Source of the DNA: Candidatus Peregrinibacteria bacterium
Lineage (GTDB): Bacteria > Patescibacteriota > Gracilibacteria > Peribacterales > Peribacteraceae
Direction of reading: 5' to 3'
DNA length: 32,252 bases
Assembly (NCBI GenBank): GCA_016196225.1
Contig: JACPXZ010000006.1
Location: forward strand, 1 to 32,252
A model generated the notes under the pieces. It was not told the origin of the DNA. It saw nothing but the letters and a program-made list of their open reading frames with translations, and did no database searches. The position numbers and the translations under genes were made by a program. Positions 22,609 to 30,480 of this stretch are shown here, piece by piece. The number at the start of each line of letters is the position of its first letter. The first letter of the stretch is position 1.

Positions 22609-24219
22609 ATGTACAGGATACTTAGTCGGCTTTCCGTCATATTTCTTACTCTTATATTTCCTGTAGGCGTCTTTGCGGCGCCGCGTCCCGTCGATCTTCT
22701 CAAAGTCGATAACGATGAGATCGTGACCCGGGGAGATTTTATCCGGGCGGCCGTCAACATTCTTGGTCTCTCTATAAAGGAAGGGGGAGAACTTCCCTAT
22801 CCGCGGATTCCACGGGGTCTTATCCCCTATATTTCAACCGCGTATAACAAAGGCGCGCTCGATCATCTCGGGGACGATCTCCGCCTTGGGCAGGGGATCA
22901 CGCGAGGCGATGCGTTGCTCCTCCTCGTTCGTTTGATGAATCTCGAGCCGGAGCTTTCTCCAAGTCGATCCTTTCGGGATGCCCCCAAAGGAACACTCCT
23001 CGGTGATGCGGTACAGACGGCGGTGGAGCATGAGTGGATGGAATCATTTTCGGGCAGTCTCTTCGGTGTGCGGCGGATACTCCTCGGACAGGAAGCAAGA
23101 CTCCTCCTCGGACGACTGGGCAAAGAAGTAACCATCCCGAAAAAGCCCGAACGTATTCAGATCCGGTTTTCGTTGCCCGAACAAAAAGAACTTCCCAAAA
23201 AGGATATCCTGCAGACGATTTGGGATCTCCTCAACAAGCAGTTTTTGTATGACGATCGCATTGATCCGGAAGAAGCAGCGTACCGAGCTGCAGAATCGAT
23301 CGTGCAGAGTATGAAGGATCCCTATACAACCTTTATGCGACCGGTATCGGCACGGAACTTCCAGACCCAAATTGACGGCGAGGTATCCGGGATCGGCGCG
23401 CAGGTTGAGTATGTCAATGAGATCCTCACGATTGTGAGTCCGCTCCCGGGATCGCCGGCGCAGGCGGCGGGACTCAAGCCCGGCGATCAGATCATTCTGG
23501 TGGACGGGGAGACCGTCATCGGACTTGGATTTTTGGAGGGGGTGGAGAAGGTTCGCGGACCCAAGGGGTCGAGCGTGATTCTGCGCATTCGGCGAAATGG
23601 TGCGGATTTTGATGTTACGGTTATTCGGGACACGGTCAAAGTCCCCGAGATTAAGATCAGCTGGCAGGGCGAGGTTGCGGTTGTTCAACTCATTCAGTTC
23701 GGCCGGTCGGTCGATAACGGATTTCGATCAGAACTGATCGAGATCCAAAAACGAAAACCAAAAGGGATTATTCTGGACTTACGCAATAACCCCGGGGGAC
23801 TCCTGCATGCAGCCCAGAGTGTTCTTGCAAACTTTCTTCCGTTGGGCAGTACTTTTGCCATTATCCGCACGCGAGGAGAGGAAGTCCGTGAGTTGACGGA
23901 TACGTCGCCCACGATTGATCGCAGTATCCCGATGGTGGTTCTCGTCAATGGGGGGTCCGCAAGCGCATCCGAGATTGTGGCGGGGGCATTGCAGGATACC
24001 AAGCGCGCCCGCATTGTCGGAGAAAAAACATTTGGTAAGGGAACCGTTCAGCAGGTCATTGAGTTCAATGACGGGTCGAGTATCAAGATGACGATTGCCG
24101 AATGGTTTACCCCAAGTGAGCGCAAAATCGATGGGGCGGGGATCAAGCCGGACTTCGCTCTTGCGAATACCGATAATCGTGATGAGCAGATGCTGAAGGC
24201 GTTGGATCTCTTACGATAA
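22609..24219 (+). CDS. Secreted SLH-like/PDZ/S41 C-terminal-processing protease
   Basis: A 536-residue exported serine protease. A signal peptide (MYRILSRLSVIFLTLIFPVG) is followed by about 140 residues resembling two S-layer-homology repeats (TRGDFIRAAVNILGL, YISTAYNKGALDHLG, GITRGDALLLLVRLM). A helical linker follows, then a PDZ domain (about 250-335; SGIGAQVEYVNEI to LKPGDQIILVDGE), then the S41 catalytic core. S452 in GGSASASE and K477 in GEKTFGKGTVQ, 25 residues apart, match the Ser-Lys dyad of CtpA-type proteases. The SLH-like part would hold it on the cell wall or surface, so it probably trims envelope proteins. The ATG at 22609 is chosen because it gives a clean signal peptide; the frame is open back to 22534, inside the preceding gene. 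Confidence 0.85.
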   Translation: MYRILSRLSVIFLTLIFPVGVFAAPRPVDLLKVDNDEIVTRGDFIRAAVNILGLSIKEGGELPYPRIPRGLIPYISTAYNKGALDHLGDDLRLGQGITRGDALLLLVRLMNLEPELSPSRSFRDAPKGTLLGDAVQTAVEHEWMESFSGSLFGVRRILLGQEARLLLGRLGKEVTIPKKPERIQIRFSLPEQKELPKKDILQTIWDLLNKQFLYDDRIDPEEAAYRAAESIVQSMKDPYTTFMRPVSARNFQTQIDGEVSGIGAQVEYVNEILTIVSPLPGSPAQAAGLKPGDQIILVDGETVIGLGFLEGVEKVRGPKGSSVILRIRRNGADFDVTVIRDTVKVPEIKISWQGEVAVVQLIQFGRSVDNGFRSELIEIQKRKPKGIILDLRNNPGGLLHAAQSVLANFLPLGSTFAIIRTRGEEVRELTDTSPTIDRSIPMVVLVNGGSASASEIVAGALQDTKRARIVGEKTFGKGTVQQVIEFNDGSSIKMTIAEWFTPSERKIDGAGIKPDFALANTDNRDEQMLKALDLLR

Positions 24220-24263
24220 TTTGCGTTGCAGGATGATCGACTCCTACTGTCAATCCATTGTTT

Positions 24264-24292
24264 TTGAAATTGAAACAGTATTCGCGTAGGAT
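24264..24292 (+). promoter_or_regulatory. Promoter of the double-phosphoesterase gene
   Basis: TTGAAA (24264-24269), a 17-base spacer and TAGGAT (24287-24292) form the best-spaced sigma70-like promoter in the window. It ends 10 bases before the ATG at 24303. No Shine-Dalgarno sequence lies between. Confidence 0.55.
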
Positions 24293-24302
24293 GATCTCTC
24301 CT

Positions 24303-27300
24303 ATGAAGACGTCCGAGTCTCACGGGAAGGAACCAAAAAGTGGAGGCTCGGTGTCCCTAAAAAGAATACCTGCATTTGATAAAAAAACACTTCAGGCGCT
24401 GCTTACGGTTCATCAGGAAAATCTTACTAGTGAAACAGGAGGAATCATGGAGAGTGTGTCTACTGTACTTTCACTTTCTGAAACAGATATCACGCATGCT
24501 ATTACGGCCCGCGTGCGGGCACTACGGGAGGACATTGGGATACTGCTTTCCAGAGTTGAGAAGTTTAAAACATTTAAGCGACTTTCTCCGTCTACTCTCC
24601 AGGAGGTCAAGGAGCATCTCGATGACGATTCGTCTCTGCAGGAGCTGACGCGATGGAAAAATGCTCTTTCCCGTGAGCTTTTGGCGCGGGATCAGGATCC
24701 GGATGCCATATTGGAGAAGTCCTTTAAAAAGCGGGAGGGGGATAGGCAGTATCAGACGGATACTCGGATTCTTGATCAAGTCGAGATCGTTTTCCTCCTT
24801 GACGAAATCGCTCGTAACCGCGAGAGGGCGGTCCGAGAAACATTGGAAGCGACGGTCGCACGTTCCGGGCCACAGAGCCCACTCGTCGAGGTTCGTCGAA
24901 ACTTGTTCAATCTTCTTTCGGGTCCAAAAAAACAACAGTTTTCTGCGGCGGAGAAGTTTGATTCTCTTCGCGGAGAAATTCGGGAAGATCGGGATGAGCA
25001 GGAGTACCAGGATTGTGCCGAGAAAATTCTTGCCGCCTTTGGGCGGCGGGAAGGACAATCACCGTTCCACACGATTGAGACCGTCAAGAAAATTCTGAGA
25101 AATGATGACGAGGGACGCGTTAAACATGTGCTTGGCCGGATGAATCAGGAAGAGCAGATCGCCTTTATGATGGGAGCTCAAGGGGAGGAGTTGTATCTCT
25201 GTCGTGATAAAAAGGTGGTCAAGTATACGACGGGAGAATTTGTAGATATCTTGGATCCCTTGTACTTCGATAAAGTCGGACAGTTTTTGCGCGATGCTCT
25301 CAATAAAAATGAGATCGTTGATAAAGATTATCTGGCAGATCATGCGCACGAGCTCAAACTCCCTCCAGATATCGCAGAGTGGATCCTTGATTGCTATGTC
25401 GACTTAAAGCGTCTTCGTCGTACCAAAGATCGAGGCTACCAAATGCCCAAAGATGAAGAAAAATCAGTCTTGAGCTCAACGGTCTTTAAGCGTGTCGGTC
25501 TTGCCCAGCAGTTTTATGAACTGGCTGGTGCACTCAATGATGAGGACATGAGCGATATACCCAAAGGAGTAAATTGGGAGACGATTTCTGAAGACTATCG
25601 GCGGTTCCGTCAACGGCGGAAGGTCGCAGAGGTTCCATTAAAAACAGATAAACCTTCGGCGAAAGTGTTGCATTTCAGCGAGATTCAATTTGGACATAAG
25701 GATTTGGATGAGGAGGCATTGCAACGGTTTGTCGATACGCTCCGTACGCTTCCGATGGAAGAGCGACCTGATCAAATTGTCGTATCGGGGATTGTTTTTG
25801 GTCGGTTTAGAAACTGGGATAAGGACAAGCATCGTCTTAAGGTGTATGAGATAGATGAACAGCTCAAATGTGCGAAGTTTTTCCTCGATCAATTGCAGGA
25901 ACTGGGGATCCCGATGGTGTATAACATGAGTGATAACGATGCGTTGATTGCGAAGGAATATACGTACGATGCTGTGCATCTTATGGAAAGTCTGCTTCAG
26001 GGGGTTGAATATGAGTTTGATCCAACGATGAAGCGCCACTTGGCGCGCGGAGCTGCCTATTGGCAATTTGAGCAGGCGCAACGGAGCCGAGCGTGGCCGC
26101 AGCATTTTGCCTTCCAATGGGATGTCGTCTTCCCCTATATGCTGCGATCAGGACGGCATTTACTCTCGGCAGAGGATGTCCTTGCGCAACATGGAGAGTA
26201 TATGGAGGAATATCTTCTTCTCCTCTATGTATACCAAAAAAGGAAGAATGGCGAAGATCTTGCCGCATTGGCGAAAGGGGGGGATAAGATTGCGGAGCTT
26301 GCATTGAAGGTGCTCAATGTCAACGCAGTGCTTCTCCGGGACGAAGTGAAGGATGATCAACTGCGGGTCACATCGGATTTTAATATGAATATCAATACCA
26401 AGGGGCGGAAGTGGAAGTGGGAAGAGAAGCACTTCTTTCGGCAGAGTCCGGCAGCGAAGGTCCAAGATCCTTTGAAGGAGGCTCGCGAAAATATCGGACA
26501 GCGGCATGCGATGAAAGAAGAAGCGCCGCGTGTCTTTGCTATTGAGGGAGAATCGCATACGGTGGGGTCTCTTGAGGGTGGCAATACCCTTGTCTTTGCA
26601 ACGCCAGGATTACATCGAGTACGTGATGGAGATAGTTCCTACACGGGTGTGCAGTCTGATGAGGGTAGGCGCAAGTATCTCTCCCGGAGGGAACGCTTTA
26701 CGCCGGGGGTGACCCCGATCACTCTCGGGGATGACGGACGCATCTTTATTGATTTTTGGAACGAACGGTTTCTCGATAAAGCGGCCAAGTCGAAAGAGCG
26801 TGTTGCGGTTGCACACTTTTCCGATTGGCAGACCGGATCGGTAACATCCCGTCCCGATCTGTATACGAAGGCTCTTGATTATGTTTTCCATGAGCTCATG
26901 CGGTTCCGCAGAACCTATCTTTTCCTTAATGGGGACATTATCCAGGGGCGCAATTATCCTAACATGCCGAATGAGAACTGTGATATCGGTCTCGTGCGTC
27001 CACCCGATCAGAAGCTCTTTGTGGAGACAGTCATTCATAATGTTCTCTCCGGAGTATCAGCGGATCTCAAGTCAAAATTGCAATCCGTGAGCATCACGCC
27101 GGGGAATCATGAGTGGAATAGCGGGTACGCGCAGTATGGAGAGATGCACTCACAGTATCTTCGGACAATCTTTTACAACTGGCTCGGTGGTCATCAGCAG
27201 ATCAACTATGGTATCGATAGTCCAATCCGATACGGTCCCGAGTACTTCAAGTCATCGACGGTGGTGGAGAACGTGGGGGGGTATCGGATTCTGGCCCAGC

Positions 27301-27830
27301 ACATGTTCTTGGAGAAGGGGGGGAAGGGGAGCGGGGGATTACCGGTTTATGGTTTTCGGGATTTGTTACGGGGGGTTGGAGGGAAGATGGGGAGCATTGA
27401 TGCGATGCTCACGGGGCATTACCACCACCCAAGCTGGCACATGGTGAATGATAAACTCGGTGTCATCAATGGGTCGATTGCAGGTACGTCAGGATATGAA
27501 TGGTGGCGGGGGTACAATCCGGTGATCGGGACGACGGTTTTGCATCTCGGTGGTGGGCTCCCTCCCAAGCTGGAAATCCTCACGGAGGAAGCGCTGCTCA
27601 ATTACAAACCACGGGGGTATTACTCGGATGAAAATCTTGCGCGGAAAGGATTCAATACCGATCGTGGTTTTGATTCGCGCGAGCATGGATTTGGACGTCT
27701 GCGTGTTCGAGATACCGATGCCGAAGGAGTTCCCCAACAAAAGAAGCTTCCACAAAGTGCGTTGCAAAAGGCTTTGTGGGACAAGGTGGAGGATATCCTG
27801 CGAGGAGTGACTGCGAATTTGAAGGAGTAA
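24303..27830 (+). CDS. Large protein with tandem calcineurin-like phosphoesterase modules, first one degenerate
   Basis: An 1175-residue protein with no membrane segment or signal peptide. Residues 1-450 are charged, probably helical, and unlike anything I recognise. Module 1 (about 454-600) begins KVLHFSEIQFGH, with VVSGIVFGR and MSDND in place of NGD and GNHD, so its metal site is lost. Residues 600-830 are a linker. Module 2 (about 833-1100) has HFSDWQTG (D841, Q843), LNGDIIQGR (D878), TPGNHEW (N935, H936) and LTGHYHHP (H1039, H1041), a near-complete phosphoesterase site with Gln where the first His is usual. The SDW.xG and GNHE motifs recall SbcD/Mre11-type nucleases, but substrate and activity are unknown. 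The start at 24303 is set by the upstream promoter; the frame is open from 24258. Confidence 0.75.
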   Translation: MKTSESHGKEPKSGGSVSLKRIPAFDKKTLQALLTVHQENLTSETGGIMESVSTVLSLSETDITHAITARVRALREDIGILLSRVEKFKTFKRLSPSTLQEVKEHLDDDSSLQELTRWKNALSRELLARDQDPDAILEKSFKKREGDRQYQTDTRILDQVEIVFLLDEIARNRERAVRETLEATVARSGPQSPLVEVRRNLFNLLSGPKKQQFSAAEKFDSLRGEIREDRDEQEYQDCAEKILAAFGRREGQSPFHTIETVKKILRNDDEGRVKHVLGRMNQEEQIAFMMGAQGEELYLCRDKKVVKYTTGEFVDILDPLYFDKVGQFLRDALNKNEIVDKDYLADHAHELKLPPDIAEWILDCYVDLKRLRRTKDRGYQMPKDEEKSVLSSTVFKRVGLAQQFYELAGALNDEDMSDIPKGVNWETISEDYRRFRQRRKVAEVPLKTDKPSAKVLHFSEIQFGHKDLDEEALQRFVDTLRTLPMEERPDQIVVSGIVFGRFRNWDKDKHRLKVYEIDEQLKCAKFFLDQLQELGIPMVYNMSDNDALIAKEYTYDAVHLMESLLQGVEYEFDPTMKRHLARGAAYWQFEQAQRSRAWPQHFAFQWDVVFPYMLRSGRHLLSAEDVLAQHGEYMEEYLLLLYVYQKRKNGEDLAALAKGGDKIAELALKVLNVNAVLLRDEVKDDQLRVTSDFNMNINTKGRKWKWEEKHFFRQSPAAKVQDPLKEARENIGQRHAMKEEAPRVFAIEGESHTVGSLEGGNTLVFATPGLHRVRDGDSSYTGVQSDEGRRKYLSRRERFTPGVTPITLGDDGRIFIDFWNERFLDKAAKSKERVAVAHFSDWQTGSVTSRPDLYTKALDYVFHELMRFRRTYLFLNGDIIQGRNYPNMPNENCDIGLVRPPDQKLFVETVIHNVLSGVSADLKSKLQSVSITPGNHEWNSGYAQYGEMHSQYLRTIFYNWLGGHQQINYGIDSPIRYGPEYFKSSTVVENVGGYRILAQHMFLEKGGKGSGGLPVYGFRDLLRGVGGKMGSIDAMLTGHYHHPSWHMVNDKLGVINGSIAGTSGYEWWRGYNPVIGTTVLHLGGGLPPKLEILTEEALLNYKPRGYYSDENLARKGFNTDRGFDSREHGFGRLRVRDTDAEGVPQQKKLPQSALQKALWDKVEDILRGVTANLKE

Positions 27831-27840
27831 CACTTCATTG

Positions 27841-27852
27841 TGTCATCCTGAG
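27841..27852. repeat. Half-element of the GTCATCCTGAG-type repeat in the gap between phosphoesterase gene and deoB
   Basis: GTCATCCTGAGC lies in the 33-base gap between the convergent stops. It matches the left arm of the repeat inside livG, but no right arm follows. No terminator hairpin is visible in this gap. Confidence 0.4.
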
Positions 27853-27863
27853 CTAAATTTTTC

Positions 27864-29285
27864 TTATGTTGTGATCTCTTCCAAAAAACTCTTCCCATTT
27901 CCCATGGTTCGACTACGCTCACCATGACATAATTCAATACCAAAATTTTTTGCAATCGTTGCTGCGATATCGGCATAAGACTCCCGGATACCGAGGATGA
28001 TGGGTTGGGTGATGCGGGGAGAAAAACAAAGGAGGGGGACCCGTTCGCGCGTGTGATTGGTATGGGGCTTACCAGAGCCATCCATTCGGGTCGTATGCGT
28101 TGGATCATTCCCGTGGTCAGAGGTGATGATAAGGAGCGTTCGGTCGTTCATCGTGCGCATGATCGTCCCAATGGTTCGATCAATCATATTGATATGCTCG
28201 ACGTATTCTTTGGGTTTTCTTCGATGACCATAGAGCTCATCCGTGGCATTGAGATTGGCAAAAATCAATTTTCCCTCCCCCCGCGCCTGCCCGCCGTAGC
28301 CTTGGCGAAGGTGGGGGAGCACCTCCCCCTTCGGGGGAGGATTAAGGAGGGGGGTGTCTTTTCTGCACATCCACTCTCTCAATATCTCCATCCGCTCCAT
28401 ATCATCCCCCCCCTTCTCGATGGACCAATCGGGAAATCCCCGACGATTGAGCATATCGGCGGCTTTTCCAATCCCAAATACAGGAACACCTGCGTTGGTA
28501 AGGTGATCAATCACTGTTGGACCATCGGGATCGCTTGCATAGTCTCGTCGATCTGCGGACACGCGTTCGAATTCCCCCGGTTTCCCGATAAATGGCCGCA
28601 TAATGACGCGGCCTACACGGAATCCAAGAGCATTGCACACCTTCTCCCGTACTGTCCGACCAATGGTTTCGATAACCTTTTGTGGAAGGACTTCCTGATG
28701 AATGGCAATTTGGATAACGGAATCGCTGGAGGCATAGACAGGGAGTTTTAGGGGCGGGATGTCATGGTGAGCTCGACGAACCATGACACCGCTCTTCAGA
28801 TGTACTTCCCCAATCCGCGGATCATTAATGAATACCGTTCCACTGACATCATCCGTCCCCGGATACCGGATCACCTCGACTGGTCGGTGCAGTAATTGTG
28901 TGAGTTCTCGTTCGATTGCGACAATGAGCGCCGCCGGGAATCCGTCTTTATCAAAGTAAAGATAGGGTTCTTTTACTTCCCATCCCATGAGTGCCTGATG
29001 ACCTTCGGGGCTCCCTTTGCCGGCAAACGTTGATTCCATGGCGCCGAATGCGCCGCGGATGTCCTTCCATGGGGTCGTATGTTTTGTACGCATCTCTGCA
29101 AGTCCGGGAATACGTTCGAGTCCCATGGATTGGAGCGCTGGTGCATCGATCGGTTGAACAATGCTTGCATGAACCAAACTGTTGGCACCCCGATCCTCGG
29201 GGTATGTTTTTTCACAGTCATCTGCTTCTCCGCATCCAACACCATCAATGACCGTCACAGCGATCGTATCAAAGGGTCCCTTCAT
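27864..29285 (-). CDS. deoB: Phosphopentomutase-like enzyme (DeoB family) with two repeat-derived insertions
   Basis: A 473-residue cytoplasmic enzyme of the alkaline phosphatase superfamily that would interconvert ribose/deoxyribose 1- and 5-phosphates. Metal-ligand candidates are D14 in VIDGVG, D390/H391 in TSDHGNDPTH, and the histidine in NHTRERVPLL. In ordinary DeoB the phosphorylated threonine lies in a GKDTxTGH motif; here the motif is GKGSPEGH with S92 at that position, more like the NSEVGH of cofactor-independent phosphoglycerate mutase. The family is usually about 390-410 residues; two repeat elements account for part of the excess, one at about 312-340 (LNPPPKGEVLPHLRQGYGGQ) and one at the C-terminus (CHGERSRTMGNG). 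Its start overlaps the udp stop by 17 bases, which fits nucleoside salvage: udp releases ribose-1-phosphate and this enzyme converts it. Confidence 0.8.
   Translation of the reverse strand: MKGPFDTIAVTVIDGVGCGEADDCEKTYPEDRGANSLVHASIVQPIDAPALQSMGLERIPGLAEMRTKHTTPWKDIRGAFGAMESTFAGKGSPEGHQALMGWEVKEPYLYFDKDGFPAALIVAIERELTQLLHRPVEVIRYPGTDDVSGTVFINDPRIGEVHLKSGVMVRRAHHDIPPLKLPVYASSDSVIQIAIHQEVLPQKVIETIGRTVREKVCNALGFRVGRVIMRPFIGKPGEFERVSADRRDYASDPDGPTVIDHLTNAGVPVFGIGKAADMLNRRGFPDWSIEKGGDDMERMEILREWMCRKDTPLLNPPPKGEVLPHLRQGYGGQARGEGKLIFANLNATDELYGHRRKPKEYVEHINMIDRTIGTIMRTMNDRTLLIITSDHGNDPTHTTRMDGSGKPHTNHTRERVPLLCFSPRITQPIILGIRESYADIAATIAKNFGIELCHGERSRTMGNGKSFLEEITT
27901..27930. repeat. Palindromic repeat in the 3' end of deoB
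   Basis: CATGGT (27903-27908) and ACCATG (27921-27926) flank TCGACTACGCTC, a common bacterial dispersed repeat, here read as CHGERSRTMG in the deoB frame. Confidence 0.6.
28272..28354. repeat. Composite palindromic repeat inside deoB
   Basis: Left part: CCTGCCCGCCGTAGCCTTGG and following bases (28286-28311), a motif seen in many CPR genomes, read on the minus strand as LRQGYGGQAR. Right part: CCTCCCCC (28322-28329), TTC, GGGGGAGG (28333-28340), ATTAA, GGAGGGGGG (28346-28354), of the same tripartite family as 6475-6507 and 18605-18637. The whole element is in-frame. Confidence 0.75.
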
Positions 29286-30195
29286 GGAGGCGACTCTTAA
29301 TGTAATTCACCACCACTTGCTGTGCCCGGGCCGAGAACGTTTTCAACTCTTCCTTACTTGATTTGATCGGTACGCCGATCGGATCGACGACCGTACAAAT
29401 GTCAGCTGCCGGGATATTGGCTCTGGTTGGCCCGCAAAATCCTGCAAGAGCGGCCGCTTCCATCTCGACATTCCGCACACCCATGGCAATGAGTTTTGGT
29501 ACATCCCGGTGGAGTTCTTCTTCGGTATATTCATCCAATGCACCATGGGTATTTGGCTCTTCTTCATAGAAGCCGTTGGAAGTCAGAGTATCTCCGATAA
29601 TGACGGTGATATCCCCACGGGAGGCGAAGATGCGTTCCCGGAGAGCGGGATCAAAAACGGCAGGATACTGATAGGTCTCTCCCATACGGTAAATTTCATC
29701 TACCGGTTTCAAGGTGCGGGGGTGAATGGCCTGTCGGGAGAGGACAACATCGCCCAAATCGGCACCGATGCCACCGGATGTCCCGATGCGGATATATTCG
29801 ACATTGTGCAGGATTTTTCGGGTATCTTCTCCCGCATAAAAGAGGAGTTTGGTGATCTCATGGATAGCAATGCGGATGGAACCGATACCCATGCCATGAG
29901 ATATCGAGAGGAGAGGACCTATTTTATAGAGATGGAGACGGTCGGGACTCAGGCTGAAATTCCGAGGTTTTTTTGGATCGACCCCAAAGTGTGGAAATTC
30001 TGTAGCGAGTTGCTTGGCGAACCGCTCGGCACGTAAGGGACTGCCCCCCATGCAGACAATGCGGGTATCTCCAAAGAGTTCGGGGAGTGTTTTCTCATTG
30101 AGATCAACGCTCTCGACCAGATGCATATCCTTGTTAAGACCAAAGTGATAGAGGGGGTCGTCAGTATATTCTGATAAACGTGGATTGAGAGGCAT
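29269..30195 (-). CDS. udp: Uridine phosphorylase, animal UPP1-like type
   Basis: A 308-residue nucleoside phosphorylase that would split uridine with phosphate into uracil and ribose-1-phosphate. Motifs are FGDTRIVCMGGSPLRAERFA, GPLLSISHGMGIGSIRIAIH, EYIRIGTSGGIG and GVRNVEMEAAALAGFC. Length and motifs fit the vertebrate UPP1/UPP2 type (about 310 residues) better than the 253-residue E. coli Udp. The frame extends upstream to 30657, but that part is antisense to rpsU coding and to the next gene, and MPLNPRLSEYTDDPLYHFGL is the natural N-terminus. It lies 7 bases after rpsU and overlaps deoB. The true base preference (uridine, thymidine or deoxyuridine) needs assay. Confidence 0.85.
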   Translation of the reverse strand: MPLNPRLSEYTDDPLYHFGLNKDMHLVESVDLNEKTLPELFGDTRIVCMGGSPLRAERFAKQLATEFPHFGVDPKKPRNFSLSPDRLHLYKIGPLLSISHGMGIGSIRIAIHEITKLLFYAGEDTRKILHNVEYIRIGTSGGIGADLGDVVLSRQAIHPRTLKPVDEIYRMGETYQYPAVFDPALRERIFASRGDITVIIGDTLTSNGFYEEEPNTHGALDEYTEEELHRDVPKLIAMGVRNVEMEAAALAGFCGPTRANIPAADICTVVDPIGVPIKSSKEELKTFSARAQQVVVNYIKSRLHEGTL

Positions 30196-30202
30196 ATTGA
30201 AG

Positions 30203-30418
30203 CTACATGTTGGAATAGAATTGTTTCTTCTTATTACTGGCACGGAATTCCTCGCGCTTGAGGGCGCGAATGCGGACGGCGCGCTTGTTTGGTTTGTGGA
30301 TGTACGAGGAGCGGATACGGAGGCGTTTGAGGAGTCCGGTGTCTTGGACTTGCTTTTTCCACCGATGGAGGAGTCGGTCGCTGCTCTCGTCGCCGTGTTT
30401 GTGCGCATGGATAGCCAT
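30203..30418 (-). CDS. rpsU: 30S ribosomal protein bS21
   Basis: A 71-residue, very basic protein. The core ESSDRLLHRWKKQVQDTGLL followed by KRLRIRSSYIHKPNKRAVRI matches the bS21 pattern of E-(x)-L-x-R-F/W-K-K and a basic C-terminal helix. It binds the 30S platform near the anti-Shine-Dalgarno end of 16S rRNA. The ATG at 30418 starts MAIHAHKHGDES; a longer frame exists but runs through the promoter. It is first in the operon rpsU-udp-deoB and diverges from the DUF4215 gene. Its presence is notable given the weak use of Shine-Dalgarno sites here. Confidence 0.85.
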   Translation of the reverse strand: MAIHAHKHGDESSDRLLHRWKKQVQDTGLLKRLRIRSSYIHKPNKRAVRIRALKREEFRASNKKKQFYSNM

Positions 30419-30429
30419 GATGGATGAAG

Positions 30430-30458
30430 AGGATAAGAGGGATTGTTTTTTTTTGCAA
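30430..30458 (-). promoter_or_regulatory. Promoter of the rpsU-udp-deoB operon
   Basis: On the minus strand TTGCAA (30458-30453), a 17-base spacer containing an A-run, and TATCCT (30435-30430). It ends 11 bases before the rpsU ATG, so the leader is only a few bases. Confidence 0.5.
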
Positions 30459-30472
30459 GGCGATAATATAAT
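30443..30472 (+). promoter_or_regulatory. Promoter of the DUF4215 gene (near-leaderless)
   Basis: TTGTTT (30443-30448), an 18-base spacer and a perfect TATAAT (30467-30472), ending 8 bases before the ATG at 30481. It interleaves with the divergent rpsU promoter, so the two may compete for polymerase. Confidence 0.5.
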
Positions 30473-30480
30473 GAAGGGGC

